In this document: positions 59,162 through 64,000 of the stretch, one piece after another
How the letters are laid out: each line of letters starts with the position of its first letter
Position numbering within the stretch: position 1 is the first letter of the stretch
Assembly (NCBI GenBank): GCA_948470475.1
Contig: OX419335.1
Location: 42,553,025 to 42,617,024, forward strand
Reading direction: 5' to 3'
DNA: 64,000 nt
Origin: Galaxea fascicularis
Taxonomy: Eukaryota > Cnidaria > Anthozoa > Scleractinia > Euphylliidae
Program-made: the position numbers and the translations under genes
The notes under the pieces: generated by a model
Told to the model about the DNA's origin: nothing
Database searches by the model: none
Seen by the model: the letters and a program-made list of their open reading frames with translations, nothing else

Positions 59162-62100
59162 CTTACTTTACGTTGAAACTCAATTCAATGTTTTCATACA
59201 TCGATGGTGTGCCACAGCAAGTGACAACAACACATGATCCTCGTGTCTGCTTCAACGCGCGCCCGCCAGAGGTTCGGGTTTCAACATGGACGGATCGTCT
59301 TGTCGCCTTACCTGTGCTTCGCCAGCTGAATAAGTCTTGTTGTGCTTGTGGGTTTTTTTTTTACAGCAATGCGTTAAATTTACATAAATTAAAATTAATG
59401 ATATGCCTTAAAGACAAATGCATACATTTTGCATAATACGCAGAGAATCAACTGTCGCTGGACAGGCGCATACCGTAAAGACAACTTTACGTCGCCAGAG
59501 TAGAGAGATAAATACTCCAAAAGCAGATGGCATTTCGCTCTTCACCCAGACGGCATCATAATATTGGTTTAGCACGTAATCTGTCAGCCATATAAGCCAG
59601 CACGTCACACAAAGTTTTTAACACAGTCGGCCAGTCAGCCTCCCTGTACAGCTGAGTTCGGTTTTTGAAAAAGCAAAGGTAGCATTCGATTGTTGTTTCT
59701 ATATTTCTCATAACTATTCAATTTTTAATCTTTTGTTTGTTTAATATAAATATAAATCCTTCGAGAAATTATGCAAGCTTGTATTCGACATTTTCTAGTA
59801 TAAAAAGTTAGTCATGCGTAGAAAGTCAAGAGTATTCTTCCGACCTCACTATAATCCATTTAAGGACCCTCATTATGAGATCACAATCATGCGTACTAAA
59901 AGAGCTGTGCAACTCTGTTAGAGAGTAAATCGTATGATGTAGGAAATTCATAAATTTTCAAAAGAATTTTAAAGGAACTTTAGGGTTATTGACTACAGTA
60001 CGTATAATCGGAACGTCAAATAATGAACAATAAGAATTGGAATAAATAAAATATCATTAACACTAAATTTTCCAGTTGTATATATTCAGCAGTCGCTTAG
60101 TTGTGAAGAAACAAACAGATTGGTGGATGAGACAACTTTGAAAAAATACAAAGGATGTCTTGTTACGTAGTGTCCGGATGACCCAGCAGGATCTCGAATT
60201 TCAATATATCCACAGCAAAGTATTATTTTAGGCTTGCGATTAATGAAGTTAGGTGATTAAAACACATTAAAATGCGTTATGAGAAAAACCTTAAACAAAG
60301 GACAATTATGTATTTTGACTACACGGAAAGATCAATTGTGGCATTAACAAAAGGAGATTCTGGCAGTGAAAATTCAAAAACGTAAAATGATTCAGCTATT
60401 CTAAAACCCTTGACCGAGCTGACCATTACCTTTGACTACTGCGGTTGGATATTTCAGTTTGATGTATATGTTACAAGAAAAGAACGCATATGAATTAATT
60501 GGGTCAATGACCATCACTTTTAACTGTCAAGCTACCTCATTTTTTTCAGTAGTGAAAAGGTTTTCAGTCTGTAATCCGCTGACGCGCTCAGAAAACAGGG
60601 GGGGTCGTTCGTAGTTTTCCTACGTCAACTGATGGAATTGACTTTATCTAGTAATTAACGAACAAACTTTCTGCCCAGAGGGTTGATTCGAAAAGATATT
60701 GCTCTGACGCTTTCACCTATCCGTCTTCTCATGACGAAAATGAGATTACCGAGCACTGTAAAACGCACCAAACAATATCCGGTGGGAGTTATGACGGACA
60801 CTATCTGACCCTACCATGCAATACCCCTGAACATGAATGCGTGCCAGTTGAAGTCCGATAGAAATATTTATCCGTGCAGAAAGGACGTTGGAGGCACGAG
60901 GCAAAAGGAGTTATCGATCTTTTGTTATTTTAATCACGTTGTGTGCCAAATGTAAGAGCAAAACTCAATAGGCTCTCAAACGAAGAATGATGACAATTGT
61001 AAATGAACCTTTAGTTGCTTAAAAAGAAGGTAATTTGTCTCACTTTAATTATTAATTGATTTTGCTGTTTCCTTTTCAATTCCATTGCGTCTCCCAGGCA
61101 AAAACTGTGCAGTAGTATGTTCGTTTTCAACTTGTATAGATGTTATCAGTATCCTAAAAACAAGAACAGACAATGGAAAAAGCGATAAAAAAAAAAGACT
61201 AATGAGTTGTCGTTACGCACAGTTAATGTGATGCAGTCATGAATTGCCCTTTGATACCTTGTTGAATCAGCTAGCGTTGTGAGTACAATATCCTGAGGCA
61301 CTAAATTAAAAGTTTGGGACGCCAAAAGACTGGGCAAATGACACGACATAACTACTTACAAGCCTGAGATGAGAAATACCGCTAGTTACAGGTTGAGGCT
61401 CATGCGGTTTTTAGCCCTTTTGTGTTGTTTTGGCAGGTACAGATCCATTTTGGATCTATTGGTGAATTCGAGCGGGTAGGATTTTTGTTTGCATATCATT
61501 AAATACCTGCCATCCATTCTGCACGGTCTCCGCTAGCTTATACCGTGTTGAACAGTGTCGTTTGAAAACCTCATATACTTGATATACGGTCGTTTATCGC
61601 CTTAACTTGTTAAATTCTAACTTTCTTAATTAAAATGGAATAAATTGACTCAAATAAAGCCCAAAATAAGCTCAGAATTTCTGCCAGGCAGTCCAAGCTG
61701 AGGCTGTTCAACAATACACAGTGCAAGTTTTGAAACTGATGACAATCGCGAAGATATTACCCGCGCCATTACGGACTCAGGCGGACATTGACCGGCGACA
61801 CGTTTTTCTTCTTCAAACGTCTAAAATTAAATGAAATTCCGGAAACCTCACTCTGTAACTCTAACACGATGAACGCAATTACTTGAAGACGAAAACGTAA
61901 CAAAAGACGACGCAATTTGCAAGGTTTGTTTTCCAATCTTCTGTTTTCTTATACATCATGGCTAGAAAGAGCGAAACAAGAGATGAAAACACCCGTTCTG
62001 TGAGAAAACGGACTTCGGTCAAAATTACGTTCTCAAGCAGGCTTCTAAAACTTGTCACAGGGAGGCACCTTAAAATGAGTTTTAGACAAATGGCCCACTT

Positions 62101-64000
62101 CAACAGCAACTCAACTAGTCACGCAAATTTTCTATCCTTTTTCTTGGAGGATAAATAAAAACCCCGAATAGTTCTCAGTTCAAATCAACAAATCAGAGGA
62201 ACACGTAGGTTTGGTGTGTGGTTTGTACAGAAGTGTTCTATTGATTGTTTATTCTCGTGCGTTTTATCGTCAGTACATCATAGATGTTGACTGTTATTCC
62301 CAGTGAATTTTTACATGTATGTATGCTTTTATATGCTTTTGTATGCGGGGTATAATCAACAATTGTAGTAAAGTCACGAGAGGATATATCCCTAAACAAT
62401 TTATAAATACATTAATGAACGGTTTGGCTAACACTCAATTTGTTATCATTCGCATGGTTTACTCCTTGGAATACTCATTGATCACTTGCTCTTTTGTGGG
62501 ATGTTGGTGAATGTTTTACGACAAAATCACGTACTATAGTCTGTATAAGGTGAGTCGCCCACACGTCAACTCAAAGACTTCATTGATAAAGACAAACAAT
62601 TGCGAGGAATAAAATCCCTTTTTGACTTTTGTTCTCAAAGGCGTTTCTTAGTTGACAAATAGTTTAACACTAATTGATCTTGCTAATACCTTCTGATACC
62701 TCTCGCCTGAAACTCTAATCCTTCTTATAGTTTCGGAAGCTTTCTGTCATGCGAGATTCTTGCAAAAAGGCTCTTCTTCTTCTCCATCGTGCATAGAATC
62801 ATTTAGTTCATTTAGAACTGTTACCACTAAGGTGGATTGGTATCTTTGATCTCACTGTTCTTCGGTACTGACCTAACCTATAAACACTGCCGGGAACTTC
62901 AACTAACTGACGGCGTTTGTCAGCTCACTGAATTTTTGTTTTCTTGCAATGTTCTGCCGTGATTGAAGATAATAATTGTGGATATGTCTTCTATGAAGCA
63001 TTTGAAACCATTTAAATTTTCATAGCTCAACGAAGTCGCACCTCAGTTGTCTAACCCAAGAGCAATACTTTGTACAGTTTGAAAATTCTGATTGCCTGAC
63101 AACAAAGCAAGACGCTAGAAGATTTGAAGGGTAAGTAGAGTCATCAGTCCAGTCATTGTGATTGATATGTGTCTTTCTTGGCTTTCAAACTTCGTAATCG
63201 CGACAGTTTTGCTACGTATAAGTTGATTATGGAAGTGACAAGTCTCAGTAAAGTATCAAGAAATCGTGCCAAATACAAACGTTTCAACAAGTACTTTTGG
63301 CCGGTATGCTCGGTTTAAAAAAAGGCCTACTCGTGCATGCAATCGTAATGAGCACCTCTTGGTCAAACCAAAGTTCATTCCAGCCGAACCATTGTTATTA
63401 AAATCACAATCCACCTTGCATGAAAAGTGCTCTGCTTCTCTTAGAATCAAGCCGCCAGTTTTGTCACCTGCTTGAAATAAATGTTCAATATAGCAAAAAC
63501 ATCATTCAGGACTTGTAGGATTTTACGATTTAGGTGTAAATTGTTAAAAGAAGTTTGACCACGCTAAGCATTTGTTGGTACAGACTCGTAATTGAATGAT
63601 CAAGTTGAGTATATATTTATAGATATAAACTGTGAGGAATTTATTACGAGCAACCTACTTTTGTATGATCAATTGATGTGCTTCTTGCCGACCTGGTATC
63701 CTGTTGACTGCGCCAATCGTATTTGAATTTGTTCTCCGCAACAGAACATTAATTCCGAGTTTAAAACTAATGAAAATCGGTCATGAAAGAAAATTTACAT
63801 TTAAAACAGGTTTAAACAAACGATAACTAAATATTATGACTATCTTGAGAACCAAGAAATAAATGATCTCACCATTGATAGAGAAAACAGTCTCTTTAGA
63901 GGTACTGCTTTCGATGTGGGCAGTAAATTTTGTCCTATAGCTATAGATGAACGCGCTGAAGAATTCTATCTAATGGTAAAGTATAGTTCACATTGACATG
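59162..64000. other. Right flank upstream of the adhesion GPCR, no gene recognised
   Basis: This region contains the presumed promoter and any 5' untranslated exons of the adhesion GPCR, which I cannot locate by eye. Remaining ORFs are short, overlap on both strands and lack recognisable domains. AT-rich runs and scattered poly-A/T tracts are the only visible structure. Confidence 0.5.

Noticed and set aside
55436..58985. Possible LRR-repeat exons between exon 1 and exon 2 of the adhesion GPCR, including the 120-codon minus frame at 57719-58081.
   Set aside because: No LxxLxLxxN pattern was seen in any frame I read. The phase of exon 1 already fits exon 2. Missed short exons cannot be fully excluded.

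Overview
The window is animal nuclear DNA, most likely from an anthozoan cnidarian such as a stony coral or sea anemone. The host DNA is AT-rich with long non-coding stretches, GT-AG introns, a rhodopsin-type GPCR and a large adhesion GPCR, and repeat families I know from cnidarian genomes. Into it is inserted a GC-rich, gene-dense block of virus-like genes.

Left part (1-14198). A 4,957-bp DNA transposon (911-5867) has 6-bp target duplications, roughly 425-bp terminal inverted repeats, a four-exon DDE transposase and a convergent, broken alpha-kinase gene. A single-exon class A GPCR follows on the minus strand (6290-7231). About 7 kb with no recognisable gene comes next.

Host gene (14199-59161, minus strand). 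I assembled 27 coding exons whose splice phases all agree, totalling 4,674 nt (1,557 aa). They encode an adhesion GPCR: signal peptide and LRR N-cap, LRR C-cap, Ser/Thr-rich repeats, Ig, SEA, hormone-receptor domain, GAIN/GPS, seven membrane segments and a long charged tail. Its introns hold many small mobile elements: MITEs, tRNA-derived SINEs and foldbacks. The first intron is about 23.9 kb.

The Polinton/adintovirus (36432-55305, 18,874 bp). Inside that first intron lies an element with ~302-bp inverted repeats, AG...CT termini and a 6-bp duplication (caccgg). All convincing genes read on the plus strand, opposite to the host gene. In order they are: protein-primed DNA polymerase B; a small Cys-rich protein; a penton-like protein; a 114-aa protein; an integrase with chromodomain; a second penton-like protein; two small basic virion-type proteins; the double-jelly-roll major capsid protein; an adenain-type protease; a 112-aa protein; the packaging ATPase; duplicated pX/mu-like core proteins; a 105-aa basic protein; a 291-aa charged protein; and a parvovirus-type phospholipase A2. 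Together these cover genome copying, integration, capsid assembly, maturation, packaging and possibly membrane breach. Short (T/C)ATAAAAG motifs sit about 37-57 nt ahead of most capsid-region start codons and often overlap the previous stop codon.

Nesting. The virus-like element cut a tRNA-like sequence in its anticodon loop. That sequence belongs to a tRNA-containing repeat array flanked by its own 15-bp target duplication. The order of events is therefore host intron, then tRNA-type repeat, then Polinton. The right flank (59162-64000) shows no gene I can support.
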